Source of the DNA: Bacillus paramycoides
Lineage (GTDB): Bacteria > Bacillota > Bacilli > Bacillales > Bacillaceae_G
Direction of reading: 5' to 3'
Assembly: GCF_001884235.1 (NCBI RefSeq)
Contig: NZ_MAOI01000123.1
Coordinates: forward strand, 124,001-188,000
Length of the DNA stretch: 64,000 nt
Positions 27,623 to 37,210 of the stretch are shown here, piece after piece (within the stretch, counting starts at the first letter, position 1; the number at the start of each line of letters is the position of its first letter). A program made the translations under genes and the position numbers. Below the pieces are notes generated by a model that had not been told where the DNA came from, did not search any database, and saw nothing but the letters and a program-made list of their open reading frames with translations.

Positions 27623-29062
27623 TTAATTTTTCTTTAAAAGAGTTGCTCCTGCAATCCCTGGATGTGTCATTTCGAATGGATCTAGAATTAACTCTAAGTC
27701 TTCTTGTGACAATACACCATTTTTCACACAAAGTTCTCGAACGGATTGACCTGTTGCAATTGCTTCTTTCGCAACGCGAGCTGCTGCTTCATAACCGATA
27801 TGAGGGTTCACGGCTGTAATAATTCCTACACTCTTCTCAACATACTCTTTTAAGCGATCTTCATTCGCTTCAATTCCTTTTAAGCAATTATCTGTAAAGG
27901 CACGGAAACCGTTATTCATAATGCTAATAGATTGAAGTAAGTTGAAAACAAGTACTGGTTCCATAACATTTAATTCTAATTGTCCTGCTTCTGAAGCAAG
28001 GCAAATTGTATGGTCGTTACCAATTACTTGGAACGCAATTTGATTAATTACTTCTGGCATAACAGGGTTTACTTTACCTGGCATAATAGATGAACCTGGT
28101 TGACGAGCTGGTAGCATAATTTCTGCTAATCCAACACGTGGGCCTGATGCCATTAATCGAAGGTCGTTCGCAATTTTAGACATGTTCATCATACATACTT
28201 TTAATGCTGCAGATACTTCAGTGTACGCATCAGTATTTTGCGTTGCATCTACTAAATCTTCAGCACCAACAAGCGGTAATTCACTAATTGTAGCTAAATG
28301 TTTTACAACTGCTTCAATATACTCTGGATCTGCATTTAAGCCTGTACCAACTGCAGTTGCTCCCATGTTTACTTCATATAAATGTTGACGTGATTGCTGA
28401 ATACGTTTCATATCACGTTCAAGTACACGAGAATATGCTTTAAATTCTTGCCCAAGACGAATTGGCACAGCATCTTGTAAATGTGTACGACCCATTTTAA
28501 TAACATGGTCGAACTGTTCTGCTTTTAATTCAAATACATCATGCATATAACCCATCGTTTGTAATAAGCCTTCTAATGCATTTAATGTTGCGATATGAAT
28601 CGCTGTTGGGAATGCATCGTTTGTTGATTGCGCCATATTTACATGACTGTTTGGACTAATATAATGATAGTCTCCCTTTTCCATTCCTAATAATTCAAGG
28701 GCACGATTGGCAATGACTTCATTTGCGTTCATATTCATTGAAGTTCCTGCACCGCCTTGGATTGGATCAACGATGAAATGATCATGCCATTTCCCATCAA
28801 GAATTTCTTGTGATGCTTCTGCAATAGCACCGCCCTTTTTCAATTCCAATCTTCCTACATCTGCATTAGCAAGTGCTGCTGCTTTTTTTACAATTGCGAA
28901 CGCTTTAATTAAGCCTTCATGAATTTTGTATCCTGTAATTGGGAAGTTTTCTACTGCACGCATTGTTTGTACGCCGTAGTACGCATAATTTGGTACTTCT
29001 TTTTCACCTAGAAAATCTTTTTCAATTCGCACACCATTTTTAACTTCAGTTAATGTTGCCAT
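27623..29062 (-). CDS. aspA: Aspartate ammonia-lyase
   Basis: The 479-aa protein belongs to the aspartase/fumarase superfamily: signature [15 protein letters not shown] (about 335), [15 protein letters not shown] and [14 protein letters not shown] for substrate binding. The N-terminal extension and ...VMPEVINQ favour aspartase over fumarase (compare the true fumarase at 57700-59088). It converts aspartate to fumarate plus ammonia. The dicarboxylate carrier lies 24 bp upstream in the same direction, so they are cotranscribed. Confidence 0.93.
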   Translation of the reverse strand: MATLTEVKNGVRIEKDFLGEKEVPNYAYYGVQTMRAVENFPITGYKIHEGLIKAFAIVKKAAALANADVGRLELKKGGAIAEASQEILDGKWHDHFIVDPIQGGAGTSMNMNANEVIANRALELLGMEKGDYHYISPNSHVNMAQSTNDAFPTAIHIATLNALEGLLQTMGYMHDVFELKAEQFDHVIKMGRTHLQDAVPIRLGQEFKAYSRVLERDMKRIQQSRQHLYEVNMGATAVGTGLNADPEYIEAVVKHLATISELPLVGAEDLVDATQNTDAYTEVSAALKVCMMNMSKIANDLRLMASGPRVGLAEIMLPARQPGSSIMPGKVNPVMPEVINQIAFQVIGNDHTICLASEAGQLELNVMEPVLVFNLLQSISIMNNGFRAFTDNCLKGIEANEDRLKEYVEKSVGIITAVNPHIGYEAAARVAKEAIATGQSVRELCVKNGVLSQEDLELILDPFEMTHPGIAGATLLKKN

Positions 29063-29086
29063 GATTATTCACTCCTTAACGATTTC

Positions 29087-30358
29087 TTATGCTGCTTCTG
29101 TTTGTTTGACTGTTTCTACATATTGTTTTGCTTTCTCATCATCGAATTCGCCTTCCCACTTCGACATAACAATGGCAGCTAATGCATTTCCTAATACATT
29201 GACAGCTGAGCGAATCATATCTAAAATACGGTCAATTCCCGCAATTAATGCGATGCCTTCTAGCGGTAATCCCATTGATCCTAACGTTGCTAGTACAACA
29301 ACGAACGATGCACCTGGAACTCCCGCCATACCTTTGGATGTTAACATGAGAACGAATAATAACGTTATTTGCTCCGTCAGTGACATGTGTACACCATACA
29401 TTTGTGCAACAAACAATGCCGCTAACGCTTGATAAATAGCTGATCCAGTCAAGTTAAATGTATAACCTGTCGGAATTACGAAAGAGGCAACTGCCTTTGG
29501 ACAACCGAACTCTTCCATCTTTCTCATTATATTAGGTAAAACAGCTTCTGAACTTGCTGTCGTAAATGAAAGAATAAGTTCTTCTTTTAAAATTTTCATT
29601 AATGTAAAAATGTTTACTCCTACCATTCGTGCATTAATACCTAATACAATCACAACGAATAGTATAACAGTTACATATACAGCTAGCACTAGTTTTCCTA
29701 AAGGAAGTAGTGTGCCTACACCAAATTTTGCAACCGTAACAGCAATTAATGCAAATACACCAAACGGTGCAAACTTCATCACTTGATTTGTGACCCAAAA
29801 CATCGCTTCGAGTACGCCTTCAAAGAAATTAAAGACAGGCTTTCCTTTGTCTCCAATTGCCGCAACTCCTAAACCGAATAATACTGAGAAGAATATAATC
29901 GGTAATAAGTCACCTTGTGCAATAGATTCAAATACGTTTTTCGGTACAATATGAACAATCGTTTCAGCAAAACCTTTCTTCTCTGTAGCATCTGCTGTTT
30001 GTTTATAAGAAGAAATATCACTTTGCTGCAAATTATTCATATCAACGCCAGTACCTGGTTGGAATATATTCGCTGCAAGTAATCCCATTAAAATAGCAAT
30101 CGTCGTAATAATTTCGAAATAAAGAATTGTCTTACCGCCCAGTTTCCCAAGCTTTTTCATATCACCTACACCAGCTACCGCAACAATTAATGCTGAAATA
30201 ACAATTGGTACTACAATCATTTTAATTAAGTGAATAAATATATCCCCAATTGGTGTGATATAAGAAATCGCCGTTTTATTGCCATAAAAGATTGCCCCTA
30301 CTACAATCCCTAAAACAAGTGCGACAAAAATTTGTGTTGCCAATCCGAATTTTTTCAT
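29087..30358 (-). CDS. Proton/sodium-glutamate/aspartate (DAACS) symporter
   Basis: A 423-aa carrier of the GltT/GltP/DctA family with eight membrane segments and two hairpin loops; the serine-rich SFTTASSEAVLPNIM and the GYTFNLTGSAIYQALAALF substrate motifs are intact. It imports acidic amino acids or C4-dicarboxylates. Position just upstream of aspartase argues for aspartate. A cre-like site sits between its promoter region and start. Confidence 0.93.
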   Translation of the reverse strand: MKKFGLATQIFVALVLGIVVGAIFYGNKTAISYITPIGDIFIHLIKMIVVPIVISALIVAVAGVGDMKKLGKLGGKTILYFEIITTIAILMGLLAANIFQPGTGVDMNNLQQSDISSYKQTADATEKKGFAETIVHIVPKNVFESIAQGDLLPIIFFSVLFGLGVAAIGDKGKPVFNFFEGVLEAMFWVTNQVMKFAPFGVFALIAVTVAKFGVGTLLPLGKLVLAVYVTVILFVVIVLGINARMVGVNIFTLMKILKEELILSFTTASSEAVLPNIMRKMEEFGCPKAVASFVIPTGYTFNLTGSAIYQALAALFVAQMYGVHMSLTEQITLLFVLMLTSKGMAGVPGASFVVVLATLGSMGLPLEGIALIAGIDRILDMIRSAVNVLGNALAAIVMSKWEGEFDDEKAKQYVETVKQTEAA

Positions 30359-30376
30359 TTATGTTCATCCCCTTCA

Positions 30377-30390
30377 TGCGAACGCTTTCA
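30377..30390 (-). promoter_or_regulatory. cre-like CcpA site before the dicarboxylate carrier operon
   Basis: TGAAAGCGTTCGCA on the minus strand agrees with the Bacillus cre consensus TGWAANCGNTNWCA at 13 of 14 positions. It is 19-32 bp upstream of the carrier ATG, the position expected for catabolite repression by roadblock or promoter occlusion. Confidence 0.65.
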
Positions 30391-30535
30391 ATTTGAATTT
30401 ATAAAAGCTTACTCACACATGATATAAGCGAACCTACAAAATCATACAAAAACCTACAAGTTTGTCACAAAAAACTCAAATATTTTTCTTATAAAATTCA
30501 TTGACACCATTTTGTTAAAAAACGATAAAATATAC

Positions 30536-30565
30536 TTGATAAGTAATCAGATTGTTTCGTATAAT
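30536..30565 (+). promoter_or_regulatory. Promoter of the pyrH-like leader
   Basis: -35 TTGATA (30536-30541), 18 bp, -10 TATAAT (30560-30565), about 50 bp before the leader peptide start. Confidence 0.6.
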
Positions 30566-30614
30566 CAAAAAGATATATACTTACAACAAATCGAAATGAA
30601 GAGGAGTGGATGTT

Positions 30615-30749
30615 ATGAAAAATTGTGTACAGAAATTCATCCTATCTTCTTCTTTTCTTTTTCATTTTCTTAGTAAGGAACAAGGGCATTCGCCTTTGTT
30701 CCTTTTTTATTGTCATTTATATAGGGGGAATTGTTATGAAGCCATATAA
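30615..30749 (+). CDS. Leader peptide overlapping an attenuator upstream of the pyrH-like gene
   Basis: A 44-codon ORF begins at ATG 30615 after a strong GAGGAG. Its early codons run through a pyrimidine-rich tract (many TCT/TTC/TTT, about 30640-30672), then through the left arm of a terminator hairpin, and it ends past the pyrH start (TAA 30747-30749). This is the layout of the E. coli pyrBI leader, also 44 codons, where UTP level decides whether the ribosome keeps up with polymerase and blocks the hairpin. Confidence 0.6.
   Translation: MKNCVQKFILSSSFLFHFLSKEQGHSPLFLFYCHLYRGNCYEAI
30675..30708 (+). terminator. Attenuator terminator within the pyrH-like leader
   Basis: AAGGAACAAGGG-cattcg-CCTTTGTTCCTT (with small offset) followed by TTTTTT, 28 bp before the pyrH start codon and inside the leader peptide ORF. 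Confidence 0.85.
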
Positions 30750-31479
30750 GCGTGTCTTAATTAAATTAAGCGGTGGTGCACTTGCTGATCAATCGGGAAA
30801 TAGCTTTAACTCCAAACGATTAGAACATATCGCAAACGAAATTTTATCCATTGTTGATTTAGGTATCGAAGTCTCTATCGTCATTGGCGGCGGTAACATT
30901 TTCAGAGGTCATCTAGCAGAAGAATGGGGAATTGACCGTGTAGAAGCTGATAATATCGGGACGTTAGGTACAATAATTAACAGCTTAATGCTTCGCGGCG
31001 TTTTAACAAGTAAAACTGATAGAGAAGTGCGCGTTATGACTTCCATCCCTTTTAATGCAGTAGCTGAACCTTATATTCGCCTACGCGCAGTACATCATTT
31101 AGATAACGGTTATGTCGTCATCTTCGGCGGTGGTAACGGGCAACCGTTCGTTACGACAGATTATCCAAGTGTACAAAGAGCCATTGAAATGAATAGTGAC
31201 GCCATTTTAGTCGCAAAACAAGGCGTAGACGGGGTCTTTACAAGTGATCCAAAACATAATAAATCAGCAAAAATGTACCGAAAACTAAACTATAATGATG
31301 TTGTTAGGCAGAACATACAAGTAATGGACCAAGCGGCTTTATTACTTGCTCGGGATTATAATTTGCCGGCACATGTCTTTAACTTTGATGAGCCTGGAGT
31401 TATGAAGAAAATATGTTTAGGGGAACATGTGGGGACGTTGATTAATGATGATGTTACTAAGCTTGTACATGAAAAATAA
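30736..31479 (+). CDS. pyrH: UMP kinase paralogue (PyrH family)
   Basis: With ATG 30736-30738 (AGGGGGAA site) the protein is 247 aa, normal for UMP kinase. It has KLSGGALAD, IGGGNIFRG, a DNIGTLGTIINSL segment and AKQGVDGVFTSDPK, all aligning with the amino-acid-kinase fold of PyrH that makes UDP from UMP and ATP. Several positions usually fixed in housekeeping PyrH differ (SGGAL for SGEAL), and it is isolated from tsf/frr, so it is probably a second copy. Its leader suggests pyrimidine control. Confidence 0.85.
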   Translation: MKPYKRVLIKLSGGALADQSGNSFNSKRLEHIANEILSIVDLGIEVSIVIGGGNIFRGHLAEEWGIDRVEADNIGTLGTIINSLMLRGVLTSKTDREVRVMTSIPFNAVAEPYIRLRAVHHLDNGYVVIFGGGNGQPFVTTDYPSVQRAIEMNSDAILVAKQGVDGVFTSDPKHNKSAKMYRKLNYNDVVRQNIQVMDQAALLLARDYNLPAHVFNFDEPGVMKKICLGEHVGTLINDDVTKLVHEK

Positions 31480-31489
31480 CTATTTCCAT

Positions 31490-31521
31490 CAAAAAAGGGT
31501 GTCCTTTATAGACACCCTTTC
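31490..31521. terminator. Bidirectional terminator
   Basis: AAAGGGTGTC / GACACCCTTT stem between convergent pyrH-like and PLD genes. Confidence 0.85.
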
Positions 31522-31532
31522 CTCCTTAATTA

Positions 31533-32744
31533 TCATAAATAAAAATCAACCAATCCGGCCAATTTCTCCTTGCAACGCTCCCAAAAAGATAACCTCTCAA
31601 AAAATTCTTTCGTCATCTCTTTCGAATCATGAAAGTCTTGCGTTAACGTCTCATTTACTTGCGCTATGATAGGACCACCATGAATATATAAGTTCATCTC
31701 ATCATTTATATAGAAGCTACGTGCAGTAAAGTTTGTTGTACCGATAACGGTTAATTCATTATCAATAAGCATTAACTTCCCATGAAACATCCCTTTTTTA
31801 TAGCCATATACAGTAATTCCATGTTTAACAACTTGACGTATGTAAGGGTATGCCGCCTCTTTAATAAGAGGAATATCTGGTTTATATGACCAAAGGATTT
31901 TTACTGTAACACCACGTTTTTGCGCCCTAATTAAAGCATTCATTAGTTCTTTATTTTCCGCTATAAAATAAGGCGTTGTAATGACAATCGAATGCTTCGC
32001 TTGTTTTATTAACTCTATATATTTTTCAGCGACGTGATGCCCATTGTAACTAGCCATCGTATGTAATGTATTCCCTTTACTAGCCTTATTCGTACTTCTT
32101 TTTATATCTTCTTTTGTATCTCGTTTCCAATCTAAAGCGAACTGTTCTTCTAAATCTATCGCTCCTTCTCCTCTTATCCGCACATGGTAATCACGCCAAT
32201 ATCCAAATCGCTTATCTTTACCTAAGTACTCATCCCCTATATTAAACCCACCCGTATAACCAATTTCCCCATCAATCGTCGTAATACGGCGATGATTCCG
32301 ATGATGAAGGGAATAAAATCCGAATGGCAATTCAGGTTTTCTACTATATGTAAAATGAACACCGCTTTCCTGTAATTCATTTTTCATCTTTCTTTCGAAT
32401 GACAAATCATTAATTAAATCCACTGATAAATATACAGTTACTCCTTCTTTCGCCTTCTCTTTTAATAAATTTAAAAACGTATGGCTACTTTTATCATCCG
32501 ACAAAATGTAAAAATAAGTGTAGATGGAGCTTTTCGCTTTTTTAATATCTTCAAATAGCTGCTCATATAATGATTTCCCTTCTACATATAATTGAAAGTC
32601 ACTATAATGAGGTGCATACTCTGTCGGCATATTTTTCCCGGCTTCCATTTTCCGTCCGAGCGTAACGTCAACATGCATCCCAATTAAAACAACAACGAAT
32701 ATACCGATAATAATAGAAGTAACTCGCAATATTTTTTTAATCAT
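31533..32744 (-). CDS. Phospholipase D-family cardiolipin synthase-like protein
   Basis: A 403-aa protein with one N-terminal membrane helix and two HKD regions. The second, HGKLMLIDNELTVIGTTNF, is canonical; the first, NHRRITTIDGEIGYTGGFN, has Arg in place of the usual Lys (HxRx4D). Paired HKD motifs join two phosphatidylglycerol molecules into cardiolipin. Size and single helix resemble YwjE/ClsB-like proteins rather than the two-helix ClsA. The Lys-to-Arg change may lower or alter activity. Confidence 0.85.
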   Translation of the reverse strand: MIKKILRVTSIIIGIFVVVLIGMHVDVTLGRKMEAGKNMPTEYAPHYSDFQLYVEGKSLYEQLFEDIKKAKSSIYTYFYILSDDKSSHTFLNLLKEKAKEGVTVYLSVDLINDLSFERKMKNELQESGVHFTYSRKPELPFGFYSLHHRNHRRITTIDGEIGYTGGFNIGDEYLGKDKRFGYWRDYHVRIRGEGAIDLEEQFALDWKRDTKEDIKRSTNKASKGNTLHTMASYNGHHVAEKYIELIKQAKHSIVITTPYFIAENKELMNALIRAQKRGVTVKILWSYKPDIPLIKEAAYPYIRQVVKHGITVYGYKKGMFHGKLMLIDNELTVIGTTNFTARSFYINDEMNLYIHGGPIIAQVNETLTQDFHDSKEMTKEFFERLSFWERCKEKLAGLVDFYL

Positions 32745-32862
32745 TTTGTTTTCCTTCCGCTCAAATTACTTTCTACTCCGTAGTGTTTCATTTAAAAATG
32801 TTTTCATACAAAATGTATTTCTCACTTTTTTTGGATGTTAAAAAGTTAAAGGAGAGCAGAAT

Positions 32863-33801
32863 ATGAAAATAAGAAAAACTCCTATTGTTTTTATACCTGG
32901 TCTTTTCGGTTCAATGAGTAATATTATTATTCCTGGTGCCGGTAATTGGAACTTTGGGCTTTCTGCGTTTGTTTATGAACCATTCATCATGATGTTAGAA
33001 AGTATGGGATACAAACGAAATCAAAACCTGTTTATCTGTTTTTATGACTGGCGTCAACGTATTGTTTTTTCAACTCAAAAATATTTATTAAAAACAATTA
33101 CCTATGTTAAAGAATTTACAGGTTGCGATAAACTAAATTTAGTTTGTCATAGTATGGGCGGACTTCTTGCACGTTCTTACGTTCAAAGTGAAGAATATGA
33201 AAATGATGTGGAGCAACTTATTATACTCTGCACACCAAACGCCGGATCGCCTCCTAATTATAGTTATTGGACTGGCGGTAATCTCCCAGTACATGCATCT
33301 TCTAAAATAAATATCGTTCATTTCTATATGGAACAATACATTCATTACTTAAGCACCTTATATAACATTAATAAAGTTGAAGCAATACACCGTTACTTTC
33401 CAGGATTACAAGATGTTATTCCTTGTGAAGATTACGGTAATTATTTATTTATAAGATGCGGCTCTTCTATTACATTTCTTCCCTATAGCAAGATGCAAAC
33501 GAAAAACCCTTTCCTCGATACATTAAATGAAAATAGGTTTATTATAGAGAAAAGAAATATTGAAACTACACTCATTGCAGGAGATGGAGTAGAAACAATT
33601 CAATATTTACAAGTCGTTCCCTCACATTCCAAGCTGAAATGGGCAGACGGAAAAGTCGTCGGTGACATACTTACAAAACATGGTGACGGTAACGCTGTTC
33701 TACATAGCGTTTTTCTTTTAGATGGCAATAAATATGTTGTGCATGCTTCACATAATGAAGTGCTCTATAAAAGCATTCCTATATTACAAAAGATACTCTA
33801 A
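32863..33801 (+). CDS. Alpha/beta-hydrolase lipase/acyltransferase-like protein
   Basis: 312 aa, starting TPIVFIPGLFGSMSN (oxyanion-hole HG-like strand) and containing the nucleophile elbow CHSMGGLLARSYV, with DGVETIQYL and late HGDGNAVLHS supplying likely Asp and His. This order matches the LCAT/lipase class of alpha/beta hydrolases. There is no signal peptide, so it is probably cytosolic. Substrate unknown. It diverges from the PLD gene, which hints at lipid turnover. Confidence 0.82.
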   Translation: MKIRKTPIVFIPGLFGSMSNIIIPGAGNWNFGLSAFVYEPFIMMLESMGYKRNQNLFICFYDWRQRIVFSTQKYLLKTITYVKEFTGCDKLNLVCHSMGGLLARSYVQSEEYENDVEQLIILCTPNAGSPPNYSYWTGGNLPVHASSKINIVHFYMEQYIHYLSTLYNINKVEAIHRYFPGLQDVIPCEDYGNYLFIRCGSSITFLPYSKMQTKNPFLDTLNENRFIIEKRNIETTLIAGDGVETIQYLQVVPSHSKLKWADGKVVGDILTKHGDGNAVLHSVFLLDGNKYVVHASHNEVLYKSIPILQKIL

Positions 33802-33808
33802 ATTATGA

Positions 33809-33841
33809 ACAAAAAAAGTGTGGCATTACGCCACACCTTTT
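33809..33841. terminator. Bidirectional terminator
   Basis: AAAAGTGTGGC-attac-GCCACACCTTTT stem between convergent genes. Confidence 0.88.
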
Positions 33842-33843
33842 CA

Positions 33844-34989
33844 TTAAATGAAGTTCCTCGCATCATTATTTCTTCCAAACTTATAAATTGCAATTAAGAA
33901 AAATGCAATTGCGAAAGCAAATAAGATTAAAATGTTTAAATACAACTCAGAAAACGGAATCCCTTGCTGTAATTTCGAAATCGTATCCATTAGCCAGCGT
34001 TGCGGTAAAAAATTAGCTATTTTTTGTACCGTTTTCGGCATGATATCATATGGGAAATAGCATCCCGCTAATAAACATGTCGGTACAATAACGACATTTT
34101 GCATCGCATTTGAAGCAGTTGAATTTTTCGCAAAAGACACAATTACTAAAGACAAACCAATTGCGATTAAAGCAAATATCATGAGTACACCAATCATCAC
34201 TGTGAAAGGCATATTTATATTTGTATGAAAAACATACTTCATAAATAATACGGTAATTACAATCTGCACTGTTAGTATAATCATATTCACCGCGACATTA
34301 GATAATATAAATTTCTTTCCATCTATCGGTGTCGATAATAATCTAAAATACGTTCTGTTCTCTTTTTCTTTTAAAATAATTCCAGATAAATTCGCTGCCG
34401 AAAATAGCATAAACATGATAAGATAGCCAATCGTTTGATTTGTCATATCCTTATTTTTCGAAGTATCTTCAAGTGTCTCTACTTTTACTTTAAATGAACT
34501 TTTTTGATAACCAGCGTACATACTATCAAACGTACTTTGATCCGCCCCTGCCACTTTACTAATCGCAGCGATATTATCAACATAGTTATATAAATATGAT
34601 TTTATAAATACTGTTACTTGATCACCTTTAATCGATGAAACTTCAATATAACTCGGTTTCCCTGCTCGAACACTTTCGGAAAAACCAGACTGTAATGTAA
34701 TAACACCATCAAGTTTTTTTGAAGTGAGTTTATCTTCCACTTCAGATTCCTTAATTTTACTAACATTTACATGCTTGAGTCCTTCTAAAAATTTCACTGT
34801 ATCATTTGCGATAGGCTGATTTTCTTTATTTATAACCCCAATATTTAACGTTCCTTGCCCTACATTTCCATATATTGAAAAAGAAATGAGCGTTCCTATT
34901 ATCGGCAAACTTACAATAAGTAATAATCCTTTTTTATTTTTTAAAAGCGCAGCTAATGTTTTTCGTATGAGCCATAAAATATCTTTCAT
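33844..34989 (-). CDS. ABC-2 type permease (second of pair)
   Basis: From ATG 34987-34989 (GGGAGGGG site) the product is 381 aa: one N-terminal membrane helix, a large external domain (about 45-190), then five helices, the usual ABC-2 exporter layout (YhgE/LinH-like). It starts one base after the stop of the preceding permease, so the two are translationally linked and likely form a heterodimer served by the ATPase encoded first. Confidence 0.9.
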   Translation of the reverse strand: MKDILWLIRKTLAALLKNKKGLLLIVSLPIIGTLISFSIYGNVGQGTLNIGVINKENQPIANDTVKFLEGLKHVNVSKIKESEVEDKLTSKKLDGVITLQSGFSESVRAGKPSYIEVSSIKGDQVTVFIKSYLYNYVDNIAAISKVAGADQSTFDSMYAGYQKSSFKVKVETLEDTSKNKDMTNQTIGYLIMFMLFSAANLSGIILKEKENRTYFRLLSTPIDGKKFILSNVAVNMIILTVQIVITVLFMKYVFHTNINMPFTVMIGVLMIFALIAIGLSLVIVSFAKNSTASNAMQNVVIVPTCLLAGCYFPYDIMPKTVQKIANFLPQRWLMDTISKLQQGIPFSELYLNILILFAFAIAFFLIAIYKFGRNNDARNFI

Positions 34990-34990
34990 A

Positions 34991-36100
34991 TTACAGCCCC
35001 TCCCGTCTACGTAATGCGATAATCGCAATTAATAAAAAGATTGCTGAAATTCCAAGATTTAAAGAAATAACCGGCAGTGCTGCTCCTATGTCATTTGCAT
35101 AAATAATTTTCATAATGGCTGTGTTGGCCCACGTTAATGGCGATAAATTCGTAACGACATTTTCTTCCACTACGAAATAAGCACCGCCAAAAATAGAAGC
35201 TAATTGCACAACAACCATAATAATTGCTCTAGATGCCTCACCTGTTTTTGTAATATATCCGATCCCTAAACCGAAGCTAATTGCTAGAAAGACTTCTGTT
35301 AGTAAAATAATAAATATGATTCCAAGATGGTCGCCCCAATTCGCTTGAAAAACAAATTTACTAAATAAAACGACGAGTAATAGACAAAGTGCATTTGCTA
35401 CAAGACTACCGAGCACTTTCCCAATGAAAATTTCCGCCTTACTGATAGGTGCTGCAATTAAACGATCTCCTGTTTTGCGTACTCGTTCTCCTCGAATTAA
35501 AAAACTCGCCCCCATTGCAGCATACAGTGCAATCATCGTCGTCATTACAACTGCATAGTAATCCATAGAACCTGGTTTTTTAGCAGCTTGTAAAGACGTT
35601 TCTTTAATATAATCATTATGATTTCCGTCTGAAATAACTGCGTTAACCTTACTAGGATCTACTTTTGCAACTTCAACTGCTACATTGTACTTATCAACAA
35701 ATGTCGTAAGCATTCCTTCAACAATACTTCCTTCAATACTACTTCTGTCGCTTCCGTAAAATTTCGCACCATCTTTATTCAATTCTACATATGCAGCATA
35801 TTTATTTTGCTTCACTTCTTCTTTCCCATCTATACCTTCGGAAGCTTTTTTAAAATGAATACCCGATTTATCGACCTCTTTAGTAAATGCTTCAAATGAT
35901 TGAGAAAACGTGCTACCCGCTTCATCTTTGTATAGCACTTGTATATCTTTAATCGAATGACTATCGCTATTAAATGCGTTACTTAACGCTGTTCCTAATA
36001 CAAGCATAAGCACAATCGGAAATGCTAACATAAAAACTAAAGTTCTTACGTCCCTGAAATCTCTTTTAATGTGCATAACTGCAATATTGAAGATGTTCAA
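34991..36100 (-). CDS. ABC-2 type permease (first of pair)
   Basis: A 369-aa membrane protein with one N-terminal helix, an extracytoplasmic region (about 45-180) and a C-terminal five-helix block with the GERVRKTGDRLIAAPIS element that contacts the ATPase. It is similar in architecture to the next permease. Exporters of this design handle antimicrobial peptides, drugs or lipids. Confidence 0.9.
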   Translation of the reverse strand: MNIFNIAVMHIKRDFRDVRTLVFMLAFPIVLMLVLGTALSNAFNSDSHSIKDIQVLYKDEAGSTFSQSFEAFTKEVDKSGIHFKKASEGIDGKEEVKQNKYAAYVELNKDGAKFYGSDRSSIEGSIVEGMLTTFVDKYNVAVEVAKVDPSKVNAVISDGNHNDYIKETSLQAAKKPGSMDYYAVVMTTMIALYAAMGASFLIRGERVRKTGDRLIAAPISKAEIFIGKVLGSLVANALCLLLVVLFSKFVFQANWGDHLGIIFIILLTEVFLAISFGLGIGYITKTGEASRAIIMVVVQLASIFGGAYFVVEENVVTNLSPLTWANTAIMKIIYANDIGAALPVISLNLGISAIFLLIAIIALRRREGL

Positions 36101-36135
36101 TCGATGAACCTCCCTTTTCTATTCTTACAATCACT

Positions 36136-37077
36136 TTATTTATCTCGTAAGTTTCTTCCGGTCAATGTAAGGAATACTGTTTCTAAATTCGGAGCCTGCT
36201 CTTCTAATGAACGAATTTCAATATCATGATTAATAAAGTGTTGAATAATTTTATTTAAATTATTCAATCCTGCATCAGAATTTACTTTAATTACGTTCTC
36301 TTCAATTTGAACAGCTTTCACACCGTTTATCTCTTTTAATTTTTCAACGTCTAAATTTTCTACTGACTTCACTTCAATCCAAATGTCTTTCGTATCGGTA
36401 ATAATCGCTTTTAACTGTTCTTTCGTGCCTTCTGCAATTACTTTACCGTGATCTACAATTGCTATTTTCGTACAAATCTCTTCTACTTCTTCCATGTAAT
36501 GACTTGTATAAATAATCGTACTTCCCATTTCATTTAATTTTCGGACAGACTGAAGAATGTAGTTCCTTGACTGCGGATCAATTCCAACTGTCGGCTCATC
36601 CATAATAATTAACTTCGGTCTATGAGCGATTGCACAAGCGATATTCAGCCTTCTTTTCATCCCGCCAGAAAAGTTTTTCGGGTAACTTTTATGTTTATCA
36701 CTAAGCCCCACAAATTGAAGTGCTTCCTCTACTCTCGCTTTTAGTTCAGCTCCTCTTAGTCCGTACAATCCAGCAAAGAATTTCACATTTTCATAGGCGG
36801 TTAGCTCTTCATATATTGCAATATCTTGCGGAACAATACCGATGTTCATTTTCGCAAATCGATTATGTTTCTTTATATTTTTTCCTAGTATGCTAATTTC
36901 ACCTTCATTACTTCTTAACAAGCCAGCAATCATATTTATCGTTGTACTCTTACCAGCACCATTCGATCCTAAAAATCCAAATATTTCTCCTTCTTTAATA
37001 GATAAAGACATATTATCTACCGCGATGAAATCACCAAATTTTTTCGTTAAATTTTTAATTTCCAATGTGTTCATCAT
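36136..37077 (-). CDS. ABC transporter ATP-binding protein
   Basis: 313 aa: Walker A GSNGAGKSTT (38-47), Q-loop VPQD, signature NFSGGMKRR, Walker B LIIMDEPTVGID and H-loop TSHYMEE. A C-terminal extension of about 75 residues is typical of drug-export ATPases (DrrA type). Start is ATG after AGGGGTGAA. First gene of the exporter operon, under repeats probably bound by the upstream response regulator. Confidence 0.94.
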   Translation of the reverse strand: MMNTLEIKNLTKKFGDFIAVDNMSLSIKEGEIFGFLGSNGAGKSTTINMIAGLLRSNEGEISILGKNIKKHNRFAKMNIGIVPQDIAIYEELTAYENVKFFAGLYGLRGAELKARVEEALQFVGLSDKHKSYPKNFSGGMKRRLNIACAIAHRPKLIIMDEPTVGIDPQSRNYILQSVRKLNEMGSTIIYTSHYMEEVEEICTKIAIVDHGKVIAEGTKEQLKAIITDTKDIWIEVKSVENLDVEKLKEINGVKAVQIEENVIKVNSDAGLNNLNKIIQHFINHDIEIRSLEEQAPNLETVFLTLTGRNLRDK

Positions 37078-37106
37078 TTCACCCCTATTTCGGTTTCTCT
37101 GCTGTT

Positions 37107-37194
37107 ATTATAAACAAAAAGAATGAACCTGCTCAGTGCAGAAGTTCATTCTTTTCACATGAGATTATTCACTTTTTTCATATGAGATGATTCA
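37107..37194 (-). promoter_or_regulatory. Regulatory region of the ABC exporter: direct repeats and inverted repeat
   Basis: Two 20-bp direct repeats (37152-37171 and 37175-37194; 18 of 20 identical, TGAATCATCTCATATGAAAA on the minus strand) are spaced 23 bp apart. Downstream lies an inverted repeat AGAATGAAC-N15-GTTCATTCT (37120-37152) and then TATAAT (37107-37112) with no good -35, as expected for an activator-dependent promoter. The inverted repeat with its T-run may also terminate transcription from the kinase gene. Confidence 0.6.
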
Positions 37195-37210
37195 TCCTCG
37201 TCCCATTCCC

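Noticed and set aside
27549-27731. 61-residue N-terminal extension of malic enzyme
   Set aside because: It reads through the aspA terminator and has no conserved sequence; ATG 27548 has a good ribosome site.
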